A stretch of 64,000 nucleotides of DNA, from positions 1 to 64,000 of the forward strand of contig NZ_FNRI01000001.1 in the NCBI RefSeq assembly GCF_900107675.1. Reading direction: 5' to 3'. Of the stretch, positions 44,399 to 52,484 are shown one piece after another (position 1 is the stretch's first letter; each line of letters opens with the position of its first letter). Under the pieces are notes generated by a model, which ran no database searches, was not told where the DNA came from, and saw only the letters and a list, made by a program, of their open reading frames with translations. Origin of the DNA: Alistipes timonensis JC136 (GTDB lineage: Bacteria; Bacteroidota; Bacteroidia; Bacteroidales; Rikenellaceae). A program made the position numbers and the translations under genes.

Positions 44399-44845
44399 AT
44401 GGCCAAACGAATTACATCGGGAAAGCGAGAAAGAGAAAAACTAAAACAGACAAAGCGTCAGGACAAGCAGAAGAAAAAGGAGGAGCGCATGAGCGGCGGC
44501 AGCCGCAGCTTCGAGGATATGCTGGCTTATGTCGATGAGAACGGCGTGCTTCATACCTCACAGGAGGACGTAAAACCCCGGGAGGAGGTCGATATCTCCG
44601 AGATCGAGGTTTCGGTACCCCGTCAGTCGGAGATCGAGGACGAAGAGCCCATGAGCGGACGGGTGGAATATTTCACCGCTTCGAAGGGATACGGCTTCAT
44701 CAAAGACGCCTCGGACGGCGAAAAATACTTTTTCCATATCACCAACGCCCCGGCGGGGATCGCCGAAGGCGACCGGGTGACTTTTGAACTCGAGCGCGGC
44801 ACGCGCGGAATGAACGCAGTACGGATAGCTATTATCAACAAATAG
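44399..44845 (+). CDS. Cold-shock-domain protein with basic N-terminal extension
   Basis: The product has 148 residues. Residues 1-32 are strongly basic (K-R-E-R-E-K-L-K-Q-T-K-R-Q-D-K-Q-K-K-K), then an acidic linker, then a cold-shock domain at about 83-148. RNP1 appears as K-G-Y-G-F-I-K and RNP2 as Y-F-F-H-I, the single-stranded nucleic-acid contacts. It would bind RNA and loosen secondary structure. The N-terminal extension is longer than in a minimal CspA and may add charge-based RNA contact. An RRM protein gene follows after 35 AT-rich bases. Confidence 0.93.
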   Translation: MAKRITSGKREREKLKQTKRQDKQKKKEERMSGGSRSFEDMLAYVDENGVLHTSQEDVKPREEVDISEIEVSVPRQSEIEDEEPMSGRVEYFTASKGYGFIKDASDGEKYFFHITNAPAGIAEGDRVTFELERGTRGMNAVRIAIINK

Positions 44846-44880
44846 GCATTTTTTAACTTTTATTTTAATTTTTTAGCAGA

Positions 44881-45198
44881 ATGAACATTTATGTTTCGCA
44901 TCTGAGCTGGGGCACGAGCAGTGAAGGCTTAGGAAATTTATTCGCACAGTTTGGCGAAGTCGCTTCGGCCAACGTCATCACTGACCGGGAAACGGGTCGT
45001 TCGCGCGGTTTCGGCTTTGTCGAAATGCCCGACGACGAGCAGGCTCGGAAGGCTATGGAACAGCTCAACGGCACCAACTTCGAGGGCCAGACGATCACCG
45101 TAAACGAGGCTCGTCCCCGTGAGGAGCGTCCTTCGGGTGGTTTCGGCGGCAACCGCGGCGGTGGCTACGGCGGCGGCAACCGCGGCCGGAGATTCTAA
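44881..45198 (+). CDS. RRM-domain RNA-binding protein with Gly/Arg-rich tail
   Basis: The product has 105 residues. A single RRM fills about 1-80, with RNP2 as I-Y-V-S-H-L and RNP1 as R-G-F-G-F-V-E-M. The tail (81-105) is an RGG-like stretch of Gly, Asn and Arg (G-G-F-G-G-N-R-G-G-G-Y-G-G-G-N-R-G-R-R-F). Proteins of this kind are global post-transcriptional regulators in Bacteroides, which lack Hfq. The glycine-rich tail may support weak multivalent interaction. It is followed by a terminator and is probably co-transcribed with the cold-shock gene. Confidence 0.95.
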   Translation: MNIYVSHLSWGTSSEGLGNLFAQFGEVASANVITDRETGRSRGFGFVEMPDDEQARKAMEQLNGTNFEGQTITVNEARPREERPSGGFGGNRGGGYGGGNRGRRF

Positions 45199-45249
45199 AC
45201 GAGTCCGACAAGAACGATCTTCGGGGATTATCCCCTTAACCCATACGAA

Positions 45250-45277
45250 CGAGGCGGTGCGAACCGCCTCGCTTTTT
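45250..45277 (+). terminator. Terminator after the RRM gene
   Basis: A 9-pair stem (45250-45258 with 45263-45271) with a 4-base loop is followed by CTTTTTT. Confidence 0.9.
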
Positions 45278-45309
45278 TATTTCCCACACGCACAGCGATA
45301 TCGGGAGAG

Positions 45310-46629
45310 ATGCGGAAAATAGCTGGCCGAAGCCCCGTGTTTTTCGAAAAAAAGCGATATCTTGCCGTCGTGAAAGCGACCGTGCTGGAAAAACTCAAAG
45401 TGCTGGCCGAATCGGCCAAATACGACGTCTCGTGCGCGTCGAGCGGCGTCACGCGCCGTAACCGCCCGGGCGATGTGGGCAGCACGGCGGGGTGGGGCAT
45501 CTGCCACACCTTCACGGCCGACGGCCGCTGCGTCTCGCTGCTGAAGATCATGCTCACCAACGTCTGCATCTACGACTGCGCCTACTGCATCAACCGCCGC
45601 AGCAACGACATCCCGCGCGCCGCGTTCACCCCCGACGAACTGACCGAGCTGACGATCGAGTTTTTCCGCCGCAACTACATCGAGGGGCTGTTTCTCTCGT
45701 CGGGCGTCGTCCGCAATCCCGACTACACGATGGAGCGCATGGTCCGCGTGGTCCGCGACCTGCGCACGGTCCACCGCTTCAACGGCTACATCCACCTGAA
45801 AAGCATTCCCGGCGCCAGCCCCGAGTTGGTTGCCGAGGCGGGACGCTATGCCGACCGCATGAGCGTCAATATCGAAATCCCGACGGAGCGCAACCTGCTG
45901 CTGTTGGCTCCCGACAAGAACTACGAGAGCATCTACCGCCCGATGAGCTACATCCAGCAGGGGGTGCTGCAAAGTGCCGAGGAGCGTGCCCGCTTCCGCC
46001 ATGCGCCCCGCTTTGTCCCTGCGGGGCAGAGTACGCAGATGATCGTCGGGGCCACCGACGAGAGCGACCGCGACATTCTGCTGCTTTCGTCGTCGCTCTA
46101 TGACCGTCCCACGATGAAGCGCGTCTACTATTCGGGCTTCATCCCGGTTAATCCCTACGACAAGCGACTGCCGGCATTGGACAAGGCGCCCCTCGTGCGT
46201 GAGAACCGGCTCTACCAGGCCGACTGGCTGATGCGTTTCTATGGGTTCCGGGCTGACGAGATCGCCGACGAGCGTACGCCGCGTCTCGATTTGGAGATCG
46301 ACCCCAAGCTGGCCTGGGCCCTGCGGCATCCCGAATATTTTCCGGTCGACGTCAACCGCGCCGATTACGAGATGTTGCTGCGCGTGCCGGGCATCGGGGT
46401 CAAATCGGCACGGCTGATCGTCACTTCGCGCCGCTACCGGACGCTGACGCAGCACTCTTTGAAGCAGATCGGCGTGGTGATGAAGAAAGCGCAGTATTTC
46501 ATCCTCTGCCGCGAACTGGCCATGGGGCAGGGTGTCAACGAACTCCGCCCGGAGCAGGTGCGCCGCCTGCTCACCGCCCCGCAGCGGCGTAAATCCGATA
46601 AAAATGAGGGCCAGTTGACCCTGTTTTGA
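45310..46629 (+). CDS. Putative DNA modification/repair radical SAM protein (TIGR03916-type)
   Basis: The product has 439 residues from ATG 45310. GTG starts at 45370 or 45382 are possible, as homologous similarity seems to begin at L-E-K-L-K-V-L-A-E-S-A-K-Y-D-V. The radical SAM motif is C-I-Y-D-C-A-Y-C (Cys86, Cys90, Cys93), and a further Cys pair (C-A-S-S-G; W-G-I-C-H) precedes it. A helix-hairpin-helix (L-L-R-V-P-G-I-G-V-K-S-A) near 357-368 suggests DNA binding. Members are always paired with the next gene's family; the reaction is unknown. The adjoining gene begins 5 bases after the stop. Confidence 0.9.
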   Translation: MRKIAGRSPVFFEKKRYLAVVKATVLEKLKVLAESAKYDVSCASSGVTRRNRPGDVGSTAGWGICHTFTADGRCVSLLKIMLTNVCIYDCAYCINRRSNDIPRAAFTPDELTELTIEFFRRNYIEGLFLSSGVVRNPDYTMERMVRVVRDLRTVHRFNGYIHLKSIPGASPELVAEAGRYADRMSVNIEIPTERNLLLLAPDKNYESIYRPMSYIQQGVLQSAEERARFRHAPRFVPAGQSTQMIVGATDESDRDILLLSSSLYDRPTMKRVYYSGFIPVNPYDKRLPALDKAPLVRENRLYQADWLMRFYGFRADEIADERTPRLDLEIDPKLAWALRHPEYFPVDVNRADYEMLLRVPGIGVKSARLIVTSRRYRTLTQHSLKQIGVVMKKAQYFILCRELAMGQGVNELRPEQVRRLLTAPQRRKSDKNEGQLTLF

Positions 46630-46634
46630 CGCCC

Positions 46635-47396
46635 ATGCTGGTATTTCGTTACGATAAAACTTTCGACGGGCTGCTGTCGGCCGTGTTCGACGCCTATTCG
46701 CTGCACGTGTTTCCCGAGGCGCTGATCGGTCCCGGGGAACCCGAGCCGCTCTTTACGGAGCGCGTCCACGATGTCGTGACCGACGAGGCGCATGCCTCCC
46801 GCGTGTGGCGGGGGCTCGAACGGCGGCTTATCACCCGCGCCCGTTCGATGTTCGTTTATGCCTGGCATGGGGAGCAGATCGGGGGCGACCTGCTGATGCT
46901 GCGCTGCCTGCGACGTGTTTTCGACGAGGGCGGAGGCGTCGTCGCCGATCAGGGCGATCCCGACATGAAGGCCCTGCACCGGCTGGCGCTTCAGGTCTCC
47001 CACGAGCGGGAACGCATGAAGCAGTTCGTGCGGCTCCAGAAAGCCGCAGACGGGACCTATTTTGCCGCTGTGACGCCCGAGCACAACGCCCTGCCGCTGG
47101 CGTTGGACTATTTCATCGACCGTTTCGCCGACCAGCGGTGGCTCATCTACGACCGCAAACGCGATTACGGATACTATTACGACGGCACTTCGGCGCGCCG
47201 CATCACGCTGGAGGACGACCGGGGGATGATCGCCGACAAACTCGCCGACGAGTGGCTTGCCGAGGACGAACGGCAGTTCCAGCTCTTGTGGAAAAACTAT
47301 TTCCGGGCGCTGGCCATTCCCCAGCGGACGAACGAACGCCTTCAGCGCCGCATGATGCCGCGCCGTTACTGGAAACACCTGACCGAGATGGAGTGA
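46635..47396 (+). CDS. TIGR03915-type partner protein (DNA metabolism, DUF4130)
   Basis: The product has 253 residues from ATG 46635, 5 bases after the radical SAM gene; the longer TTG-initiated frame is not needed. It starts V-F-R-Y-D-K-T-F-D-G-L-L-S-A-V-F-D-A-Y and contains M-K-Q-F-V-R-L-Q-K-A-A-D-G-T-Y-F-A, N-A-L-P-L-A-L-D-Y-F-I-D-R-F-A-D-Q-R-W-L-I-Y-D and Y-Y-D-G, the signature I associate with DUF4130. The C-terminus is basic (R-R-M-M-P-R-R-Y-W-K). The family is always found with the radical SAM protein. Function is not known. Confidence 0.9.
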   Translation: MLVFRYDKTFDGLLSAVFDAYSLHVFPEALIGPGEPEPLFTERVHDVVTDEAHASRVWRGLERRLITRARSMFVYAWHGEQIGGDLLMLRCLRRVFDEGGGVVADQGDPDMKALHRLALQVSHERERMKQFVRLQKAADGTYFAAVTPEHNALPLALDYFIDRFADQRWLIYDRKRDYGYYYDGTSARRITLEDDRGMIADKLADEWLAEDERQFQLLWKNYFRALAIPQRTNERLQRRMMPRRYWKHLTEME

Positions 47397-47412
47397 ATGC
47401 CGGAAGCGGGGT

Positions 47413-47976
47413 TTAACGCTGCTGTTTGTCCGGGGCGCCGAAACGCCCGATCACCGGAAAGCCGAAGAATCCGTGCCGCATGGTAACCGTTTTCGGGTGA
47501 TTTTCCCGGCAGGAGTTGTAGACGGACGACGATACCTGCATCTTCCGGCGCATGCCGTCGGCGAACGCGATCCGCAGATAGAAGACCTCGTAAGTCCGGC
47601 CTTGCACCGAACGATGGCCGACCCGGTAACGCTGGCGGCGCACTTTGTGGATTTTCTCCGTGACGGTAATCTGCTCGCCGTACTCCGATGCCGGGTCCGC
47701 CAACAGGTAATTGCCGCCCATAAAGAGGAAATAGAGCGCAGTCCCGACTCCGAGCAGATGGCACAACCGGTTTATATCCCGGTCGTCGGACCCTGTCAGC
47801 CGATTCCACCGTCGGGAAAGGAGGGGTATCGTAGCCACGGCTCCGCCGACGGCCACGGCAACGGGCAACCACCAGACGATCCGGGTCTTTTCGTAACAGA
47901 GATAGCCGTATACCCCCGCCATCAGCAGAAGCGCCGTTGCGGAGATGCGTATGATATTCAACAGTCGGTTGCCCAT
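47413..47976 (-). CDS. Small membrane protein of unknown function
   Basis: The product has 187 residues from ATG 47976; the frame extends upstream through the tRNA gene but that part is not credible. Two or three hydrophobic helices lie in the first half (about 9-27, 31-49 and 73-94). The second half is a soluble basic domain with V-T-E-K-I-H-K-V-R-R-Q-R-Y-R-V-G-H-R and Y-E-V-F-Y-L-R-I-A-F. I recognise no family. It sits just below the tRNA-Ser terminator on the same strand, so it may be expressed by read-through. Confidence 0.6.
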   Translation of the reverse strand: MGNRLLNIIRISATALLLMAGVYGYLCYEKTRIVWWLPVAVAVGGAVATIPLLSRRWNRLTGSDDRDINRLCHLLGVGTALYFLFMGGNYLLADPASEYGEQITVTEKIHKVRRQRYRVGHRSVQGRTYEVFYLRIAFADGMRRKMQVSSSVYNSCRENHPKTVTMRHGFFGFPVIGRFGAPDKQQR

Positions 47977-47990
47977 GAAGACGGTCTGAA

Positions 47991-48024
47991 AATGAAAATC
48001 CCGCAAACATCTATTTGCAGGATT
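47991..48024 (-). terminator. Terminator of the tRNA-Ser transcript
   Basis: An 11-pair stem (47997-48007 with 48014-48024, one wobble) is followed on the minus strand by TTTCATT. It lies 7 bases past the tRNA 3' end. Confidence 0.7.
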
Positions 48025-48030
48025 CCTTGG

Positions 48031-48120
48031 CGGAGAGGACGAGATTCGAACTCGTGGTACAGGTTGCCCCGTACGTCGGTTTAGCAAACCGGTGGTTTCA
48101 GCCACTCACCCACCTCTCCG
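48031..48120 (-). tRNA. tRNA-Ser (anticodon GCT)
   Basis: The 90-base minus-strand sequence has a 7-pair acceptor stem (CGGAGAG with CTCTCCG), the D-arm G-A-G-T-G-G-C-T-G-A-A-A, an anticodon loop TTGCTAA giving GCT, a long variable arm (about GTACGGGGCAACCTGTAC) and the T-loop GTTCGAATC. The long variable arm marks it as class II serine tRNA reading AGC/AGU. CCA is not encoded. Confidence 0.96.
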
Positions 48121-48156
48121 GTCACGCCTCCCGGCTGTTAGCTCCGAAAGGGTGTG

Positions 48157-48187
48157 CAAATATAGAATCTTTTTGGGTAAATACAAA
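48157..48187 (-). promoter_or_regulatory. Promoter of tRNA-Ser
   Basis: On the minus strand TTTG (48187-48184), 19 bases, TATATTTG (48164-48157) is a full consensus match, 36 bases before the tRNA 5' end. Confidence 0.8.
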
Positions 48188-48206
48188 GAATTGCGGTCAA
48201 AATTTA

Positions 48207-48214
48207 TATATTTG
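48207..48214 (+). promoter_or_regulatory. Putative -7 element for the DUF4861 gene
   Basis: TATATTTG fits the consensus but lies 136 bases before the ATG at 48350. No -33 box at normal spacing is seen. The region between holds no recognised element. Confidence 0.4.
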
Positions 48215-48349
48215 CCTCAAATCTCCGGGCTCGCTTTGAAACTCTTTCGCCGTATATTATATATGGTGTGCCGCTGTATCGCGGTATTTTTTGCTGTGCC
48301 GTGCGAAGTTGTGCCGGATTGGAACGAATCATTGAAAAACTGAAACAGC

Positions 48350-49525
48350 ATGAAACGGATTTTAGTTCTTTTGCTGGCCCTCGGTGCCGTCTGCACCCTG
48401 GGCGCCAAGACGCAGAAATGCAATTATCGCGTAACGGTTACGGGTTTCCGCACCGAATGCCCGGTCGTCATCCGGGATGTGCCCGAATGGGCCCAGAGCG
48501 CCGTCGTGTCGCTCGGAGGCGTACATCAGATTCCCTCCCAACTGGATAAACGGCTGGGCGAACTGGTCTTCGTGGCCAACATCTCCGGGCAGCAGGATTT
48601 TCGGGTGGTTTACTCCTCGGAGCCCGACAAGCGGGTGTTCAAAAGCCGCGTGCATGCCCAGATGTGGCTGAAAAATCCGGACAAGAGCCTGCGGGCGGCG
48701 GATACGCTCTCCTCGACGCAGAACGACATGTACCAAAAACTCCACCACCACGGTCCGGCCTTCGAGTCGGAATACGCGGCCTACCGCATCTATTTCGACA
48801 ACAAGCAAACCATCGACACCTATGGCAAGAAACGCCCCCGGCTGGAGTTGGCCGAGACGATGTGGTACCCCTCGGACGAACAGTTGGCCGCCGGTTACGG
48901 ACACGACAACCTGCGGGTTTTCGGTTCGGTGGGCGTGGGGACGCTCAAAGGCTGGGACGCCGAAAAGAGGAAAATGGTCCACATCGCCGACTTCAAACGC
49001 CGCGAGGCCCGGATACTGGCCAAAGGACCCGTCCGCACGATCGTCGAGATGCGGGTCGAGGGGTGGAAATACGGCGGCCGTGAGATCGCCGTGACTTCGC
49101 GTTACATCCTCTATGCCGGGCACAGCGACGTGCAGGTCGAGAACCGCATCGAGGGCGATTACAAGGGGTTGGTCTTCACGACGGGCGTGATGAAGATGGC
49201 GGATAACAAGGTGTACAGGGATAATGACGTGATCGCCGCCTTCGGGTGCGATTACCCCGAGAACGACACCCTGAAATGGGAGAAGGAGAGCGTCGGACTG
49301 GCCGTCGCCGTACCGCAGAAACAGGTGGTCTCGCAGATCGACGATAAGACCAGCTACCTGTTCCAGCTCACGCCCGACGCCCGCGGGCGCATCGACTACG
49401 TATTCGAAATGATCTGGCGCAAGAGCGAATGGCTCAAAAAACGCAGCGATACGGAGTGTGTCCTGGGGTTGATGGAATCGGTCCGTTCGGCCCGCACGGC
49501 GGTCATTGTCTCGCGGATTCCGTAG
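48350..49525 (+). CDS. DUF4861-family secreted protein
   Basis: The product has 391 residues with a signal peptide (MKRILVLLLALGAVCTLGAK). The family pattern includes F-R-V-V-Y-S-S-E-P near 85, H-G-P-A-F-E-S-E-Y-A-A-Y-R-I-Y-F-D-N-K-Q-T-I-D-T-Y-G-K, and F-G-S-V-G-V-G-T-L-K-G-W. The fold resembles polysaccharide lyase or hydrolase beta-sandwiches, and DUF4861 members occur in glycan-utilisation loci. The H-G-P and E-S-E-Y residues would be candidates for an active site, which is inference only. It stands alone here with no SusC/D or CAZyme neighbours. Confidence 0.83.
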   Translation: MKRILVLLLALGAVCTLGAKTQKCNYRVTVTGFRTECPVVIRDVPEWAQSAVVSLGGVHQIPSQLDKRLGELVFVANISGQQDFRVVYSSEPDKRVFKSRVHAQMWLKNPDKSLRAADTLSSTQNDMYQKLHHHGPAFESEYAAYRIYFDNKQTIDTYGKKRPRLELAETMWYPSDEQLAAGYGHDNLRVFGSVGVGTLKGWDAEKRKMVHIADFKRREARILAKGPVRTIVEMRVEGWKYGGREIAVTSRYILYAGHSDVQVENRIEGDYKGLVFTTGVMKMADNKVYRDNDVIAAFGCDYPENDTLKWEKESVGLAVAVPQKQVVSQIDDKTSYLFQLTPDARGRIDYVFEMIWRKSEWLKKRSDTECVLGLMESVRSARTAVIVSRIP

Positions 49526-49640
49526 TTTTGGGAAAAGTTTTCGCCGCTGCGAAGGACGATCGGGGCGTTGCGGAACCGGATTTGCAGGAGTCATGGTAAA
49601 AATGTAAACGTTGTATTATTGACCTCGTCTTAGATACTTT

Positions 49641-49694
49641 CGCTCGGCAAAATGCAAGTAAACTTGCTTTTGCACTCGCTTATTCGTATCTTTG
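49641..49694 (+). promoter_or_regulatory. suf operon promoter within a dispersed palindromic element
   Basis: CGCTCGGCA, the palindrome GCAAGTAAACTTGC and CACTCGCT precede the promoter. The promoter is TTG (49664-49666), 20 bases, TATCTTTG (49687-49694). The layout matches the panB element. Transcription should start near 49700, so the ATG at 49713, not the one at 49692, begins sufB. Confidence 0.85.
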
Positions 49695-49712
49695 TCCGAT
49701 ATCTCGCTTGTG

Positions 49713-51158
49713 ATGGAAGAAAACGAAAAAGACATACTGGAAAATATCGGAGAACAGGAATACAAGTACGGCTTTACTTCCGACATCGAGACCGAAACCA
49801 TCGGCAAGGGTCTCTCGGAGGATGTCGTGCGGCTGATCTCCGCCAAAAAGGGCGAGCCGGAGTGGATGACCGAGCGGCGCGTGGCGGCCTACCGCCACTG
49901 GCTGACGCTGGAGGCTCCGACGTGGGCCCACCTGACGATTCCTCCGATCGACTTTCAGGAGATCATCTACTATGCGGCTCCCAAGCCCAAAAAGCAACTG
50001 GGTTCGATGGACGAGGTCGATCCCGAGCTGAAGCGCACGTTCGACAAGCTGGGCATTCCGCTCGAGGAACAGATGGCGCTGGCGGGCGTTGCGGTCGACG
50101 CCGTGATGGACTCCGTGTCGGTCAAAACCACTTTCAAAGAGGTGCTGGCCGAGAAAGGGATCATCTTCTGTTCGATCTCCGAGGCGCTGCGCGACTTCCC
50201 CGAATTGGTGAAGAAGTACCTCGGGAGCGTCGTGCCCTATACCGACAATTTCTACGCTGCGCTGAACGCCGCGGTTTTTTCCGACGGATCGTTTTGTTAC
50301 ATCCCCAAGGGGGTGCGCTGCCCGATGGAGCTTTCGACCTATTTCCGCATCAACGCCGCCGGCACGGGGCAGTTCGAACGCACGCTGATCGTAGCCGACG
50401 AGGGCTCCTATGTGAGCTACCTCGAGGGGTGCACCGCGCCTCAGCGCGATGAAAATCAGTTGCATGCCGCCGTCGTGGAGATCATCGTCGAGCGGGACGC
50501 CGAGGTGAAATACTCCACCGTCCAGAACTGGTATCCCGGCGACCGGCAGGGCCGGGGCGGCGTCTACAACTTCGTGACCAAACGCGGCATCTGCCGCGAG
50601 AACGCCCGCCTGTCGTGGACGCAGGTCGAGACGGGTTCGGCGATCACGTGGAAATACCCGAGCTGCATCCTCGCGGGCGACAACGCTGTCGGGGAGTTCT
50701 ACTCGGTGGCCATGACCAACAATTTCCAGCAGGCCGACACGGGTACGAAGATGATCCACATCGGCCGCAACACCCGCAGCCGCATCGTGTCGAAGGGCAT
50801 TTCCGCAGGCCGGAGCGAGAACTCTTACCGCGGCATGGTCCGTGTGGCGAAGGGGGCTGAGAACGCCCGCAACTACTCGCAGTGCGATTCGCTGCTGATC
50901 GGCGACCGGTGCGGGGCGCATACCTTCCCGGTGATCGACGTGCGCAATCGTACGGGTGTGGTGGAACACGAGGCCACGACCTCGAAAATTTCCGACGACC
51001 AATTGTTCTACTGCAACCAGCGCGGGCTTTCGACCGAGGACGCCGTGGGATTGATCGTCAACGGCTATGCCCGCGAGGTGCTGTCGAAACTGCCGATGGA
51101 ATTCGCCGTCGAGGCGCAAAAACTGCTGGCCTTGCAGTTGGAGGGATCGGTCGGATAG
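49713..51158 (+). CDS. sufB: Fe-S cluster assembly protein SufB
   Basis: The product has 481 residues, the usual SufB length. It opens with E-Y-K-Y-G-F-T-S-D-I-E-T-E-T. C-Y-I-P-K-G-V-R-C-P-M-E-L-S-T-Y-F-R, Y-L-E-G-C-T-A-P and R-C-G-A-H-T-F-P are conserved SufB segments, with the C-T-A-P cysteine on the sulfur path. SufB is the scaffold half of the SufBCD complex, building clusters from SufS-derived sulfur. The start at 49713 follows the predicted transcription start; the upstream ATG falls in the -7 box. A flavin reductase gene comes next, 7 bases on. Confidence 0.97.
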   Translation: MEENEKDILENIGEQEYKYGFTSDIETETIGKGLSEDVVRLISAKKGEPEWMTERRVAAYRHWLTLEAPTWAHLTIPPIDFQEIIYYAAPKPKKQLGSMDEVDPELKRTFDKLGIPLEEQMALAGVAVDAVMDSVSVKTTFKEVLAEKGIIFCSISEALRDFPELVKKYLGSVVPYTDNFYAALNAAVFSDGSFCYIPKGVRCPMELSTYFRINAAGTGQFERTLIVADEGSYVSYLEGCTAPQRDENQLHAAVVEIIVERDAEVKYSTVQNWYPGDRQGRGGVYNFVTKRGICRENARLSWTQVETGSAITWKYPSCILAGDNAVGEFYSVAMTNNFQQADTGTKMIHIGRNTRSRIVSKGISAGRSENSYRGMVRVAKGAENARNYSQCDSLLIGDRCGAHTFPVIDVRNRTGVVEHEATTSKISDDQLFYCNQRGLSTEDAVGLIVNGYAREVLSKLPMEFAVEAQKLLALQLEGSVG

Positions 51159-51165
51159 TTAGAAG

Positions 51166-51738
51166 ATGAAAGTCGTCGTCATAAACGGAAGTCCCCGCCG
51201 CGACGGGCTGGTTTCGCAGATGCTCGGCCATGTGGCCGCCGGTCTGCCCGAGGGGTGCGAAGTCGAGATGCTGTTCGTTCGCGACATGCAGGTCCGGCCC
51301 TGCACCGGGTGTATGAAATGCCGTTCGCTGGGTCGTTGCATACTGCCCGGGGACGACGCTCACCGTGCGGCGGAGGCCATTCGCGGGGCCGATGCCCTGA
51401 TCGTCGGGTCGCCCTGCTATTGGGGCAACATGAGCGGTGCGCTGAAGGTGCTGTTCGACCGGATGGTCTATGCGATGATGGGCGAGCGGGAGAACGGCAT
51501 GCCGATCCCGCTGCACAAGGGCAAGCGGGCCGTGCTGGTCGCCACGTGCAATACGGTCTATCCGTTCAGCGTGTGGTTCCGCCAGACGACCGGCGTGTTC
51601 CGTGCCTTGCGCGAGATATTGAAATGGAGCGGTTTCCGGGTCGCCGGGACTTTGGGCCGGGGCGGATGCCGCAAACACGGGGAGCTGACGCCCCGGGAAA
51701 TTGTGAAATGTAAAAAACTGGCAAAAAAGATATGTTAA
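51166..51738 (+). CDS. NADPH-dependent FMN reductase / iron-sulfur flavoprotein-like, inserted in the suf operon
   Basis: The product has 190 residues with a flavodoxin fold. It opens V-V-V-I-N-G-S-P-R-R-D-G-L (FMN phosphate loop at 7-13). C-T-G-C-M-K-C (Cys46, Cys49, Cys52) plus Cys58 form a compact cysteine cluster as in iron-sulfur flavoproteins, and D-A-L-I-V-G-S-P-C-Y-W-G-N-M-S-G follows. It could reduce iron or persulfide using FMN, which would serve cluster assembly, but this is inference. Its end overlaps the start of sufC by 7 bases, so it is a true member of the operon. Most suf operons I know have sufC directly after sufB. Confidence 0.9.
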   Translation: MKVVVINGSPRRDGLVSQMLGHVAAGLPEGCEVEMLFVRDMQVRPCTGCMKCRSLGRCILPGDDAHRAAEAIRGADALIVGSPCYWGNMSGALKVLFDRMVYAMMGERENGMPIPLHKGKRAVLVATCNTVYPFSVWFRQTTGVFRALREILKWSGFRVAGTLGRGGCRKHGELTPREIVKCKKLAKKIC

Positions 51739-52484
51739 AGGTAAAAAATCTGCACGCCTCGGTCGACGGCAAGGAGATTCTCCGGGGTATCGACCTCGAA
51801 GTGAAGGCTGGCGAGGTGCATGCCATTATGGGGCCTAACGGCTCGGGTAAGTCGACGCTGGCGTCGGTGCTGGCGGGCAATGAGAAATTCACCGTCACCG
51901 AAGGTTCGGCCGAGTTCCTGGGCCGTGATCTGCTGGCGATGCCCATCGAGGACCGCGCGCGTCTGGGCCTGTTCCTGGGCTTCCAGTATCCGGTGGAGAT
52001 TCCGGGCGTCACGATGGCCAATTTCATGAAGCTGGCCGTCAACGAACAGCGTAAGTTCCGCGGCGAGGAGCCGCTGACGGCCGCCGAGTTTCTGAAGCTG
52101 ATGCGCGAGAAGAGCGCCGTGGTGGAGCTTTCGTCGAAACTCACCTCGCGGGCCGTGAACGAAGGTTTCTCGGGCGGCGAGAAGAAGAAGAACGAGATTT
52201 TCCAGATGGCGATGCTCGACCCGAAGCTGGCGATTCTGGACGAGACCGACTCGGGGCTCGACATCGACGCCCTGCGGATCGTCGCCACGGGCGTCACCAA
52301 ACTCCACCGGGCGGATAACGCCACGGTGGTCATCACGCACTACCAGCGCTTGCTGGACTACATCGTGCCCGACGTGGTGCACGTGCTCTACAAGGGCCGT
52401 ATCATCCATTCGGGCGACAAGTCGCTGGCCCTTCGGCTCGAGAAGGAGGGGTACGATTGGCTCATCAACGAATACGACCGGTAA
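51732..52484 (+). CDS. sufC: Fe-S cluster assembly ATPase SufC
   Basis: The product has 250 residues. Walker A is G-P-N-G-S-G-K-S-T (34-42), the ABC signature appears as F-S-G-G-E-K-K-K-N-E, and Walker B as A-I-L-D-E-T-D-S-G-L-D-I-D, the exact SufC form. It is a soluble ATPase that drives conformational change in SufBCD. It overlaps the flavin reductase gene at its start and sufD at its end (TAATG), showing tight translational coupling. Confidence 0.98.
   Translation: MLKVKNLHASVDGKEILRGIDLEVKAGEVHAIMGPNGSGKSTLASVLAGNEKFTVTEGSAEFLGRDLLAMPIEDRARLGLFLGFQYPVEIPGVTMANFMKLAVNEQRKFRGEEPLTAAEFLKLMREKSAVVELSSKLTSRAVNEGFSGGEKKKNEIFQMAMLDPKLAILDETDSGLDIDALRIVATGVTKLHRADNATVVITHYQRLLDYIVPDVVHVLYKGRIIHSGDKSLALRLEKEGYDWLINEYDR

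Noticed and set aside
48015..48239. Short ORFs across the tRNA-Ser gene on both strands
   Set aside because: They overlap a complete class II tRNA with its own promoter and terminator.
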